Assembly (NCBI RefSeq): GCF_000003815.2
Contig: NC_049987.1
Location: forward strand, 20,771,072 to 20,835,071
Direction of reading: 5' to 3'
DNA from: Branchiostoma floridae
Taxonomy: Eukaryota > Chordata > Leptocardii > Amphioxiformes > Branchiostomatidae
Length of the DNA stretch: 64,000 bases
The notes below the pieces were generated by a model. That model had not been told where the DNA came from. It made no database searches and saw nothing but the letters and a program-made list of their open reading frames with translations. Shown here one piece after another: positions 52,614-63,516 of this stretch. The position numbers and the translations under genes are program-made. How positions within the stretch are numbered: position 1 is the first letter of the stretch; each line of letters starts with the position of its first letter.

Positions 52614-55600
52614 TCAGGGCGTGGGAGGTCCATCTGCAGGGTGACGATCCCCATCATCAAACTCTTCCAGAACGCTGTTGTTTTGATCGTACTCCTGCTG
52701 AGGTGGGGGAGGGGAGTCGTCCTCTCGGTGGTGGAAGGCGTCGCTGAAGAGGTCGCGCAAGTCTCCGACAGTCAGGACTGTTCCCTCAGACTGTGTGTCA
52801 ATACTGTCACTGAAATCATTAAAAAACAAAATTAAAAACTTGAAAAGTGGTATTAACAACAGCCAATTTAGCACCAGGGCTCAACTGTCATTTAAAGTAA
52901 GAACAGCCTGTCTCAGCCAATCAGCACAAAGGACAGGGTTCAACTCTCATTTGAAAGTAAGAACAGCCTATCTCAGCCAATCAGCACCAAGGACAGGGTT
53001 CAACTCTCATTTGAAAGTAAGAACAGCCTATCTCAGCCAATCAGCACCAAGGGCAGGATTCAACTGTCATTTGAAAGTAAGAACAGGCTGTGTCAGCCAA
53101 TTAGCACCAAGGACAGGGTTCAACTGTCATTTGAAAGTAAGAACAGGCTGTGTCAGCCAATTAGCACCAAGGACAGGGTTCAACTCTCATTTGAAAGTAA
53201 GAACAGGCTGTCTCAGCCAATCAGCACAAAGGACAGGGGTCAACTCTCATTTGAAAGTAAGAACAGGCTGTGTCAGCCAATTAGCACCAAGGACAGGGTT
53301 CAACTCTCATTTGAAAGTAAGAACAGGCTGTCTCAGCCAATCAGCACCAAGGACAGGGTTCAACTCTCATTTGAAAGTAAGAACATGCTGTGTCAGCCAA
53401 TTAGCACCAAGGACAGGGTTCAACTCTCATTTGAAAGTAAGAACAGGCTGTCTCAGCCAATCAGCACAAAGGACAGGGTTCAAATCTGATTTGAAATTAA
53501 GATCAGACTGTCTCAGCCAATCAGCACCAAGGACAAGATTCAACTCTCATTTGAAAGTAAGAACAGGCTGTCTCAGCCAATCAGCACCAAGGACAGGGTT
53601 TAACTCTGATTTAAAAGTACGAACAGGCTGTCTTATTCAACCAGTACCAAGGGTTAGAATATGATTTAAAGTAAGCACGATCTATTACAGTCAATCAGTT
53701 TTAAACAGATCTCAAATCTGACTTTAAAGCATGCATGGATTGTCACAGCCAATTCAGCACCATCATACCAAAGATGGATTTAAACTGTCAGATTCAAACT
53801 ATGGATTGACTGTAAGCAATAAGAAGAGATTTGAACACTAAAAACAGAAAATGCACAAAAACGCCACAAAAGAAAACAACGCCCACACCTGGCACTGATG
53901 TGCTTCTTCATGGCGTGGATTCTCTCCTCGATTGTGTTCTGCACCAGGAAACGATGGACGACTGTTGCCCTGAAACAGAATCAGTTTAGAGACTTCAAAG
54001 TTTACAATAAGGGACACTGTATGTTTAATAATCACTACCTTATATCTTCTTAATGATGTTACATGTCTATAGCTTGAAGAAGAGGATTCTATGGAAGTGA
54101 CAAGTGGGTACAAGGTATCTACCCCATGCGAAAATGTAACACTTTGTCTTTGGCACATTGTATGGAAAAGGCTTAATAGGTCCTTACTTTGTGTTTAAAT
54201 TGAGTTTAGAATTAAGTCTGTAACAGTTCTTACTTGGTCTGCCTGAAGCAATGCTCATTGTTTACGCGTTTCATTTGAGTAAGAGTTTGACTTTATTGTG
54301 ATTGCGACAAGATAATACACGTGGAACACAGGCGGCTACATGATTGTACAGCTGGTGTTGCTACCAGGGCTGTCTCCAGAACCCTTCCTGGGACAAAAAT
54401 TTGCATATTGGGACCAACAAAATTCCATCTGTCCCCAAAATCTGGACTTAAGTTCATAACATTGATGAAAATGTGTTCTCATAAGATTAAATTGACAAAT
54501 TTTACAAGGAAAATAAAAAACGTAGCCTCCCAAACAATGAGAGGGACAGGAAAAAATTCAAAGCTGGCGACACCCCTGGTCGTGACCCACACATAATACA
54601 TCACGGAAGATTACGTAAGATTTAGGTCCGCAATAGTTCAAACTTGTTTTTTCCAAAGCAATGCACCATGTCCACGTGTTGCAAGGTGTTTGTGATAGGA
54701 GTTACCTCAATAAAAGTTCTTACTTAGTCTGCCTAAAGCGATACTCCCTGCCTATAGCCTGTGCCTTCTGTGTGGTGTTGTATTAGGGTTAGGGTTAGAG
54801 TTAGGGTTAGGGTTACATCAGCAAGGGTTAGATCAGTAACAGTTCTTACTTGGTCTGCCCAATGCGGTGCACCCTGCCGATAGCCTGTGCCTCCTGTGCT
54901 GGGTTAATGATCGGCTCCACCAGCAGCACATGTGTGGCCTCGATAATGTTAAGCCCGTGGGAGCCAGTGTGCAGGGGAAGAAGCAAAACACCGATTCCGC
55001 TGTCATACTTAAAGTCTGTCATGTTCTCCTGGAAAAACACAAAATTAAAAAAATAAATTCTACATTTGGAATGTGTTTCCATCCAAAGGTCAACAAATTT
55101 CAAAATACTTTTCACAAAGAAAGCCATGCAGCACATTTGAGAATGATCAAGCCAAGTCAATCTAACGCTAGTTCACCTTTATGCGCGGGGTAAACTTTAT
55201 CCGTTGTATTTAATACCGAGGTATTTCGGGATATCATGTCGACTGACGGTGCTCTCAAACTAAATTATATTGAAAAAAGGGCAATTTGAAACCACCGTCT
55301 ATCTACGTAATATCCCTAAATATCCTGTTTTTAGGTACAGCGGATATAGGTTACCCCGCGATTAAAGGTGAACTAGTGTTATGTCCCTAAAATGTTTTTT
55401 GCTTTGCATTATGTTTGCCAGGAGGTCTGGCCCTTTGTAACAGCCCACTGAGATGGGCCACCCTTGGCTGAACAAAACAAGAATGAGCAGAGAAAAAAAG
55501 AAATAGCCATCCGCTAGTTGAGCTATCCTGGCCGTGTTTATTCCCCTGGTATCCAGCCGCTTTACAGCTCCCAAGTCTTTATGTATTTGTGGAGAGGACA

Positions 55601-58600
55601 GAAGAGACCCGGAAGCTATAATACGACTGCATACCAGGCTACTGTGTATTACACAGCAAATGAACAAACAAATAGACATTTTCAGCTTCAATATCTCTAT
55701 CAAAACAAACTCCTAGCTCATTCCACAAACACATTACCTCATTCTCTTCATGGAAACATCCTATAAAAGAAAGAAGCTGACCTGGAATCTGTGGATGCCA
55801 TTGATGGCCCTGTATTCCATGTTGTTCTCTCGCAGTGCCGTGGCAACAACGTCTAAGACATCCTGCCACTGTGACAATACAAGTTATACTTAAGGATTGA
55901 AGTGGTGGCAAGGTTGTTGAATTAGAATCTAAAGGTTCTAGGTTTGCATCCCTGGCAGGCCCCAATGTTGTGCTTATGGGAAAGGCATGTAACACCTGTT
56001 TCCTTAATCTACTCAGATGTCCATTCCAGACCTTGAAATATAAATATCAGAAATGCTCAAAATCATGCCTTCTCCCAACATAGTGACCGACCACTGTTTT
56101 TCATAAAGGTGCATACAAATCTCATAAGGTTTGTGTATATATCACATTAATATTCGTATGTTTCACATGGTGATTTGTGCGATTTTCATAATCTTTGTGC
56201 GTTTTTGCACAGTGATTTGTGTGTATCACACAATATTCGTACGAATTTCATAGGGTTTGTGCAAATGCTTAGGCACCCCTGAAAGAGCCAGAACACATTA
56301 AGGTAGTGATTAGAATCAAAGGCATATGACTAGTGCCTTGACACACATACAGTAGAGAAGACCAGAGACTTGGCCGTGGGGTCCTTTTGCCGGATGAGTT
56401 TGAGGGTCCGAACCACAGCTTCAACCTTGGTGGAGTGACTTCCCTGCAAGACAGGAGCGCTGGTTATACACATAATGAGTCACTTTTTGATCAAATTATA
56501 AATTCACTCAAGCAATCACTCACTATTCTATAAACACCCATTTTTTTACCCGTTCTGAGAGGGTTGGATGTTCCCTCTGGATGTCAGGGTTTGACAGCTC
56601 TTGAATACCCATAGAACAAAATTTAAGCAAAGAGCATACATGTTGTATAAACTAACTTTCACATCAGACTAACATCCTCCCTGTTACTTGCCCACTGTGC
56701 TGATGTACGAAATAAACAACAAACGCACGGGCAAACAATAAATCTTGCTGCCTGCCTACTGATGTCTCATACAAATAAACAAATAAATAAGCAAATAAAC
56801 AAACCTTCACATCTACATCTTCCTGTTGCCTGCCTACTGTGATGATGTCTCACATACAAACAAGCAAATAAACAAACCTTCACATCCACATCCTCCTGCT
56901 GCCTGCCTCCTGTGGTGATGCCTTACATACAAACAAACAAATAAACAAACCTTCACATCCACATCCTCCTGCTGCCTGCCTCCTGTGGTGATGCCTTACA
57001 TACAAACAAACAAATAAACAAACCTTCACATCCACATCCTCCTGCTGCCTGCCTCCTGTGGTGATGCCTTACATACAAACAAACAAATAAACAAACCTTC
57101 ACATCCTCCTGCTGCCTGCCTCCTGTGGTGATGCCTTACATACAAACAAACAAATAAACAAACCTTCACATCCACATCCTCCTGCTGCCTGCCTCCTGTG
57201 GTGATGCCTTACATACAAACAAACAAATAAACAAACCTTCACATCCACATCCTCCTGCTGCCTGCCTACTGTGCTGGTTCACAAACAAACAAACAAACAA
57301 ACAAATAATAGTAAATAAACAAACAAATAAACAAACCTTGACATCCACATCCTCCTGCTGCTTGGCCTCCGTGCTGACATACGAGATGTCCTGTGTGGCG
57401 GTCAGCTGACGGCAGATGGCACAGCGGATGGACCCCCTGCGACTGCCCAGTCCAAATTGGTTCACCAGCACAGAGATGCACTCCTCACAGAAGCAGTGGC
57501 CACACATCAGGACACTCCACTGGAACAAGGTGCGATAAAGAGCTTTTATCGTTCAAACATCCACACAGGAGGTACTTTTAAAAGGGTAATAGCCATTTTA
57601 GTAGGTTCAAATGCTTTGCGCATTGCATATAGTGTTGACAACTAGTCCTGTATGTATGTTGCACACAGAAGAGCATGATGCCTGAATTTTTACCAACAAC
57701 ACAAGCTAGATTTATTTATCTCCTCCAACATGGTGAGTTGACCAACAAAGTTTTTAATGCAAATTTCTAACTAGGTTTTATGACATCTATGCATACATTA
57801 AAATAAAAATAAAGGATCCGGACTTGTGGAAAGTAAGTGAACGTATGAATCACACCCCATAAAAAGGTGAAAAGCAAAGCAACCATAAACCCTGTTCCAC
57901 ACGATCACACAAAGATTGACATCAAAATGCTTGTCAAAAACAACTGTTATCAAACACAGTCACTGTGACTATGTTTGCTATGACAGAAAACAATATAACA
58001 AGTGCCCTGAAAGCACATTGTCTAATGTATATATTCACATCAATTGTCTCTAAGTAAGGTCTTACCTCAGTCCCCAGCTGCCTCTGACAGATCGGGCAGG
58101 GTTCAGGGTTGACTCCATCCTTCTGGTACTCCTGAGACTTGGCCAGGTTCTTCAGGTACAGCAGCTGCCCCAGCTTCCTGTGCAGCAGACTCGTCGCCAC
58201 GGCCTTGTCATTCAGGTTCTTTATCCACTGGTGGTCAACCTGACAAAAAGTAGACATTAGTTTGGGTTTTGTAACCTCATTACATTGCAGATAAAGCTGA
58301 TTGAACAAACAGGCAAAGGTCTTTCTTTATCCACTGGTGGTCAACCTGACAAAAAAGAATGACATTACTTTGGGTTTTGTAACCGCATTACATACAGAAA
58401 AAGCTGATTGAACAAACAGGCAAAGGTCTTTCTTTATCCACTGGTGGTCAACCTGACAAAAAAGAACGACATTACTTTGGGCTTTGTAACAACATTACAT
58501 ATAGCAAACTTGATTGAACAACCAGGCAAAGGTCTTTCAGGTTCATGATCTGCTAGTGGTCAGCCTAGTAGTAAAAGAACGGATTCATATGCTAACAGGT

Positions 58601-61600
58601 CCCTAGTATTAGGCCCCAACGTCGAGCTCTTGCAAAAGGCACTTTACTCCAATTTCCTCACTCCACTACTGGTAAGGTGTAAATGTGTACCTAGCTCAGG
58701 TTAGGAATGTCCTCTTGGATAGGACATAATGCAAGAGTTCCAGTATTTGAACCACAACTTAGTAGTGAAAAAAGTCTAGGGTTCCTTCCTAGTGTGTGTG
58801 GATCAAACTGTATTAATCTGTTTTTACACAGCTCATTGCTACATTACAAAACTGCTGTGTTATGAATAAAGTAGAGACATTTGGAGGCCCTTACCTCCCC
58901 AGGTTCGATGATGTTGGGTTGTGGGGGGTCCGTTCTCTCCTCCTCTGGTAGGCGGAGCCTCAAGCGAGTCGTGGTCATGTCCAGCTCATCTATAGCGGCC
59001 ACTCTGTCCCGCAGGGCCATCCACACCACATGGAGTTGCTATTGTTATACAGTAACAGAATCAAACAAATAAATTCAATCAGAGATACCAGCCCTTCCAT
59101 TAGTCATGTGTATTTTATGCATAGCCACCAGTCACCTACTAGATGTTTGCTTTAAAACACCACTCCTGTACCACACCTTGTACTCTCTCAGCCACAAATT
59201 GCCAATTTATATTGTTCAAACTTCAGTCTTGTTACCTTGTATTATCTCCTTAGCTGTTCAAGCATAACCACACATTGCCAGGATGTTTTTAAAAGACTAT
59301 GTGCTCTCTCCTGAGCTGCTCAAACAAGTAATAGCACATCACCAACATGCTTTAAAAAACAATTAACAATAAACAGCACTCTTGTTACCCTGTACTCTCT
59401 CTTGAGCTGTTCAAACATAAATGTAATCATACATTGCCAAAATATTTTTAAAACTTCACTCTTGTCACCTTCTACTCTCTCCTGAGCTGCTCAAACATCT
59501 AATAACTCATTACCAACCTTAAAAAACACCAGCTTTAAAAAACAATAAACAATAAAGTTTAATTTCACTCTTGTTACCTTGTACTCTCTCCTGAGTTGTT
59601 CAAACAGCTCCACCTGCATGTTGCCCTCCTCCACCCACTGCTCCTCCAGCCGGCTGGACTTACAGAAGCTCAGGACGATCTTAAGACACTTCTCTGTCTC
59701 GCTCTGCGCCCACACGCCTCTCCTGGTCACCTGGCGCTCCGGGTTCTCCTCCTCCTCTGCCACCATGTCTTCAAGACGTCTAGAAGATGAGTCAGAACAT
59801 GCAATGAAATCTGCCAAAGAAGACCGCTCAAGGGACTGATAATAGGATTCTTAATGCTTGTGTGAATAGGAAAAGTCACAAATGAATGGCCAGTTCATCC
59901 TTGTGTAGAAGTGGTCACTTGTACACGATTGACTGTACAATAAAAAAATCCTCCTTTATTCCTTCATACTATCAAAATACAGTCATATCTACCCATGGAG
60001 ACTACTTGTGTAAATCTTACACACTGTTCCTTTAACAGGACTATTAATGCTTGTGTAAGTAAGAAAAGTCACAATGGCCAGTCGGGCCTTATGTAGAGGT
60101 GGTCACATCAACACATCCTTCTTCATATTAGATCACAATACAGTCATACCTGCCCAAAAAGATCACTCTCAGGGGACCCAATAAAATCAAATAAATAAAT
60201 CCCCCTCTGATAAAATTTTGTAGACAGGTGATTACTATGGACAGGAATTCTAATATTCAGGAAAATTCTAAAATAATTGTTTTACATACTTTGCAGTGAA
60301 GGAGAAGAGTCTTGATTCATACTCCAGGAACAGGTCATCAGCCTTACAGAACTCACAGCTGTAAACAAAAACAAGTTCATGTTTAATGATTGTAAATGTA
60401 GCATAAAATACAAACCTTGTAAAAGGAGACATTGACCAAACAATTATCATTTCGTAGTTTGGCCCTAAAGCAATTGAATATATTATGCTGTGTAGGCAGC
60501 AGTAACATATTGGCCTTTAACTCTAGAATTGCTTGCTTTGTAGCAGCTTAGAAATCATGTACAGGAATCTATTACATCCAAGCCATGATCTTTAAACAAT
60601 CTCCAATCAGATGTTGGGAGGGAACATCATCATGCTCTCCTAGCTGCCTATTTCTATTACAAACTGCCTCCCTAACAGAAATACAGGAATTTTTTTAAAC
60701 AAGCAACAGGGGTGCTGTGCCCTCATGCCCTCACCATGCGCCCTCTTATCCTGGGGAGCAGATCCTTGGGCAAGCATAAAATTCTGATGATTGACCAGGG
60801 ACCAAAGATAGAAATTTTGGCCCTTCAAGCTATAGAATGCTCCATTTAAACTTGCAATTATCAAAAACTCCACACCCTGGTAGGGAGAACTCTAGCTCCC
60901 CCATTTGGCTGCACCGGTATATTGCAGTGCTTCCTCTTCGATTTTTTTTCTAGAAAAAAACCAAATAGGCAGCTAGAAAAATGTAAACTAACAATTTTCC
61001 CTCCCAACATCTGCTAACAGATTAACCTTTTGATATACTGAACATACGTGTGAAGCTCCTCCCCCTTCTCTGGCCTGAGGTGGCACTCCACTGCTGATTG
61101 GATGAGCTGAAGGGCGGGGTCCTGACTCAAATGATTGACAGCTGTGCAGACCGCAGAGTGGGACTGCTGCAGGTTCTCCAGCTGGGAGGTCAGGAGGAAC
61201 TGCAGTCCTCTCAGGTCACGGAACCTGTCGTTTAACACAATAATTTTAATGTTGATGTTGGATACAATTGTTGTGTCATTGTGTCATGAAGTCCAGGAAA
61301 ATGAGTTGTGTCTGTGGCCATGGGCACACCTCTCTATCATCAAAACTGCACAAAAGAAGACAAGTCAGGGAAGGTATTAATGTACAGCTAAACCTGCCCA
61401 AGAGGACTACTCAGGAACCAATGAAATCTGTTTACGTGCCACTGGATAGATGGTCACTACAGATAGGACTCCAAACGCATGTGTCAATGGTAAAAATCAT
61501 TTAGGGGGCCACCAAAGAGGTAATTGCAGGTTTGATTGTCCTACATGCATGTATAATACCAACAAGCTTGAAGTTGAAAGTGTTGAGAGATAAAGGTCTG

Positions 61601-63516
61601 CTTTCTCCTCTGAAAAAAAATCATGCCAAATTTCATCTCTCATTGCATCTTTCCCACACAGACTCCCAGTCAATATTGTTATATTGGTACCAACCACTTG
61701 GCACTATACCTTTGGCATGTTAGACTACAAACTTATTTACCTAGCTGACAAAACAGAGCAGTAAAGGCAGAGAAACATCAGATTTCCTTTCAACCTTACT
61801 TCACTCACTCACTCACTCACTCACTCACTCACTCACTCACTCACTCACTCACTCACTCACTCACTCACTCACTCACTCACTCACTCACTCACTCACTCAC
61901 TCACTCACTCACTCACTCACTCACTCACTCACTATCTGGTTTAGCGTCCGTTGTTCCCTGTCTTTCAGGGGTTGGACGTAAGTCTCCAACTCACTTGTTG
62001 ACAATGCTGGTAGCGTCTGGGTCTCTGTCTCCCGACAGTTCGTTGCGGATCCTCTCTGCCAGGTCCTCGTCCTTGCCCCAGTAGATGGCCCACTGCAGCG
62101 TGTCCATCCACCACGGTGTGCCTGGCTGCAGCTTCCTACGCAGCTGCTGAACCTAAGGGAAAACATACAAAATTGGCAAACAAACCTGTAACCTTGGCAA
62201 CCAGCAAATATTTGTAAATGCAGAAATGTTTGCGGTGGTTTTATGTTTGCAGTTTTTGCGGTGGCCACTTCACCGCAAATTTAAAACCACTGCGAACATT
62301 TTTTCCATGGCAGTAAGAGACTACAGTGCATGGTGCTACCTCGAACTTAAAACCACCCAGAAAAGCCTTTTTCCCACTACTGCAATTAAGATCCCCGCGA
62401 ACTTAAATACTAACACTATAGTATATAGAGAAAAGCAAGTGCAACCAATTAGCAAGCCCTGAGGAAGGTGACAGCCACTGAATAGTTAACAGATTATGTA
62501 CTTATTCAGTGTAAAATAACATTGTCATCAGACATTTCTATCAAAGGTTGAAGAATGAAGATCAACAATCACAATGACATTTATTACATAATCAGGACAA
62601 ACTAGTGTTAAATCATTAAGTTAGATATAAAAAGTATAACAAGAAAACTTTGCTATGCTTTAGGCTATATCTATAATTTACATACACACATATTACTTAA
62701 ATTAATCTAGATTTCCATTGTAGTGTCTGACACAGATGTATAAAGGTCATGTGTACCTTCTGCTGTATAGGAAGTAGAGTCTGCTGTGAGCTGTGGATCT
62801 TATCCAGGGACTTCTGCATGTAGTACATCTTCAGCTCCTCAGCCTAGAGGGGAAAATACAGACATTCTGAGCAAAAGTTTTCTTCAACATGACCAAGAGT
62901 TAATACATGTAGAAAGGTGTCAAGGTTATCTTGTGGTTACTTTTCTTAAAATCTAAAGGTTCTAGGTTCAAATCCATTGAAGGCTCCAGTGTTTTAAGCC
63001 ACCATAGCAGGCTCTCAGGGTCTTTTTTTTAACGTCTTCCTTTTGCTCATAATACACTTTTGCTGGCCTTTTCTTTTTGTACTGGGTTGCTTGTACTACT
63101 GGCCAGCAGTACAAGCAACCCAGTACAAAAAGAAACAGCCAGCAAAAGTGTATTATGAGCAAAAAAAGATGGAAAAGGGCCCAGAGAGCCTGTTATGGAG
63201 GCTACAGCATTGTACCCTTGGGAAAGACACTTGACATCGATATCCATTTTCTAGTACATTTTACTATCATCACTACATTCAGGTGAAAACAAATACCTAA
63301 ATCTAGATAGAACAAATAAACAAATTCACAAACACTTACCTGTTTCATGAGCTGATCATCCCTGAGTGTAGGGGCCACCCCAGGGTGTTTCCTGTGCAGC
63401 AGCCCGGCCAGGTTGTGCAGGGTGTGGAGCCGCTGGAGCTTGTCAGTCTTCAGTCTGCCCTCGTGTTCCTGTACAGACCTCAGCACCTCACGGTACTTCT
63501 CTACAGCTTCTGGGTA
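52614..63516 (-). CDS. SHPRH: SHPRH, SNF2/RING E3 ubiquitin ligase: last 14 exons (5' part outside window)
   Basis: Nuclear ATP-dependent helicase-like ubiquitin ligase that polyubiquitinates PCNA in damage tolerance. Exons 5' to 3' (complement): 63516-63340, 62843-62757, 62152-61995, 61224-61048, 60358-60290, 59779-59578, 59038-58895, 58239-58066, 57519-57337, 56443-56351, 55868-55782, 55028-54850, 53969-53889, 52809-52614. All GT/AG, in phase, 668 codons plus stop. The region between the two helicase lobes includes [36 protein letters not shown] and [24 protein letters not shown] finger is split between two exons (CPICQRQLG / [12 protein letters not shown] / CAICRQL, fragment residues ~380-435). 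Helicase C lobe: [45 protein letters not shown]. End: [15 protein letters not shown]. Nothing suggests loss of function. Confidence 0.95.
52860..53660. repeat. 60-bp minisatellite, about 13 copies, in the last SHPRH intron
   Basis: CAGCCAATCAGCACCAAGGA and AACTCTCATTTGAAAGTAAG recur every 60 bp. Copies alternate between a few variants (CTCAGCC/TGTCAGCC, CAATCAGC/CAATTAGC), indicating higher-order spread. Because 60 is divisible by 3 it stays open for 289 codons on the plus strand, but this is an intron of SHPRH and has no start context. The unit does not match the adjacent exons. Confidence 0.95.
54224..54790. repeat. Decayed copies of the donor end of an SHPRH exon
   Basis: The genuine exon end (54850 and up) with its donor reads GTTCTTACTTGGTCTGCCC on the plus strand, then the codons for [12 protein letters not shown]. 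Copies lie at 54228-54265 and 54715-54778, in the downstream intron. The second still matches ~60 bp (CCTATAGCCTGTGCCTTCTG). Confidence 0.8.
54783..54812. repeat. Short interstitial TTAGGG repeat
   Basis: Five TTAGGG-type units (one TTAGAG) lie between two copies of the SHPRH exon end. Telomere-like in sequence, but too short to imply a telomere fusion. Confidence 0.85.
55164..55380. mobile_element. MITE with AACRCTAGTTCACCTTTA ends
   Basis: AACGCTAGTTCACCTTTATG at the left and the inverse of AACACTAGTTCACCTTTAAT at the right, with inner GCGGGGTAA and TATCCG also inverted. 217 bp, non-coding. Partial relative at 19039. It lies in an SHPRH intron. Confidence 0.75.
55885..55995 (+). mobile_element. 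Degenerate tRNA-derived SINE
   Basis: AGGTTCTAGGTTTGCATCCC resembles a box B region, followed by the body seen in UPRT intron 1 (TTGTGCTTATGGGAAAGGCA). The head is too decayed to show box A. Confidence 0.5.
56790..57300. repeat. Minisatellite copying the donor end of the SHPRH RING exon
   Basis: The genuine exon end reads, on the plus strand, AAACCTTGACATCCACATCC TCCTGCTGC (donor plus codons for KQQEDVDVK). Seven copies of ~65-75 bp with this end, donor included, lie at about 56802, 56875, 56948, 57020, 57093, 57162 and 57235, separated by AAACAAACAAATAAAC. Inner copies are nearly identical; the outermost are more diverged. They extend into the downstream intron. Confidence 0.93.
58319..58572. 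repeat. Minisatellite copying the acceptor of an SHPRH exon
   Basis: The genuine exon start 58239 has TTTATCCACTGGTGGTCAAC CTGACAAAAA on the plus strand. Copies of ~108 bp lie at about 58326 and 58433, and a decayed one at about 58540. They also repeat the intronic TTTGGGTTTTGTAAC and GATTGAACAAACAGGCAAAG. Confidence 0.92.
59165..59520. repeat. Degenerate copies of the donor end of an SHPRH exon
   Basis: The genuine end at 59578 reads GTTACCTTGTACTCTCTCCT GAG on the plus strand. Five looser copies of that end with GTTCAAACA and an intronic CACATTGCCA lie at about 59178, 59235, 59300, 59388 and 59468, spaced 60-90 bp, in the downstream intron. Confidence 0.85.
59850..60260. repeat. Dispersed repeat in two direct copies (SHPRH intron)
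   Basis: TTAATGCTTGTGT, GAAAAGTCACAA and GTAGA.GTGGTCAC occur at ~59852-59920 and ~60045-60105. Related sequence (CTGCCCAAGAGGACTACTCA) lies at 61390 and a looser one at 31875. Non-coding. Confidence 0.5.
61801..61933. repeat. (TCAC)n microsatellite, ~33 units
   Basis: 133 bp of uninterrupted TCAC, ending 62 bp from the SHPRH exon 61995-62152, on its donor side. Perfect purity implies recent expansion or high mutability. Confidence 0.97.
62213..62405. mobile_element. Short inverted-repeat element, 'ACTGTAAATGCA' family (copy 2)
   Basis: TGTAAATGCAGAAATGTTTG, then GCGGTGGTTTTATGTTTGCAG and the inverse near the right end (CGCGAACTTAAAT). Closely parallels 6453-6664. The right terminus is degraded. 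SHPRH intron. Confidence 0.65.
62905..63245 (+). mobile_element. SINE interrupted by a palindromic element
   Basis: The left part (TCTAAAGGTTCTAGGTTCAA to CTCCAGTGTTTTA) and right part (GCATTGTACCCTTGGGAAAG ACAC) together match the order of the SINE at 55885-55995, but are separated by the foldback element at 62997-63203. Confidence 0.6.
62997..63203. mobile_element. 207-bp foldback element inside a SINE
   Basis: AGCCACCATAGCAGGCTCTC is inverted at the right end (GAGAGCCTGTTATGGAGGCT). Inner arms (GCTCATAATACACTTTTGCT and GTACTGGGTTGCTTGTAC) pair almost perfectly around GGCCAG. Non-coding; creates the antisense-symmetric short open frames seen here. Confidence 0.8.

Noticed and set aside
52795-53664. 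289-codon plus-strand open frame with 20-residue repeats
   Set aside because: It is the 60-bp minisatellite in an SHPRH intron; the period is a multiple of three, so openness is trivial.
54783-54812. Telomere or ancestral fusion point
   Set aside because: Only about five units, between minisatellite copies inside a gene intron; chance or repair-inserted repeat is simpler.
56790-57300. CRISPR-like array of direct repeats
   Set aside because: Units include exon and donor sequence, have no unique spacers, and the genome is animal.
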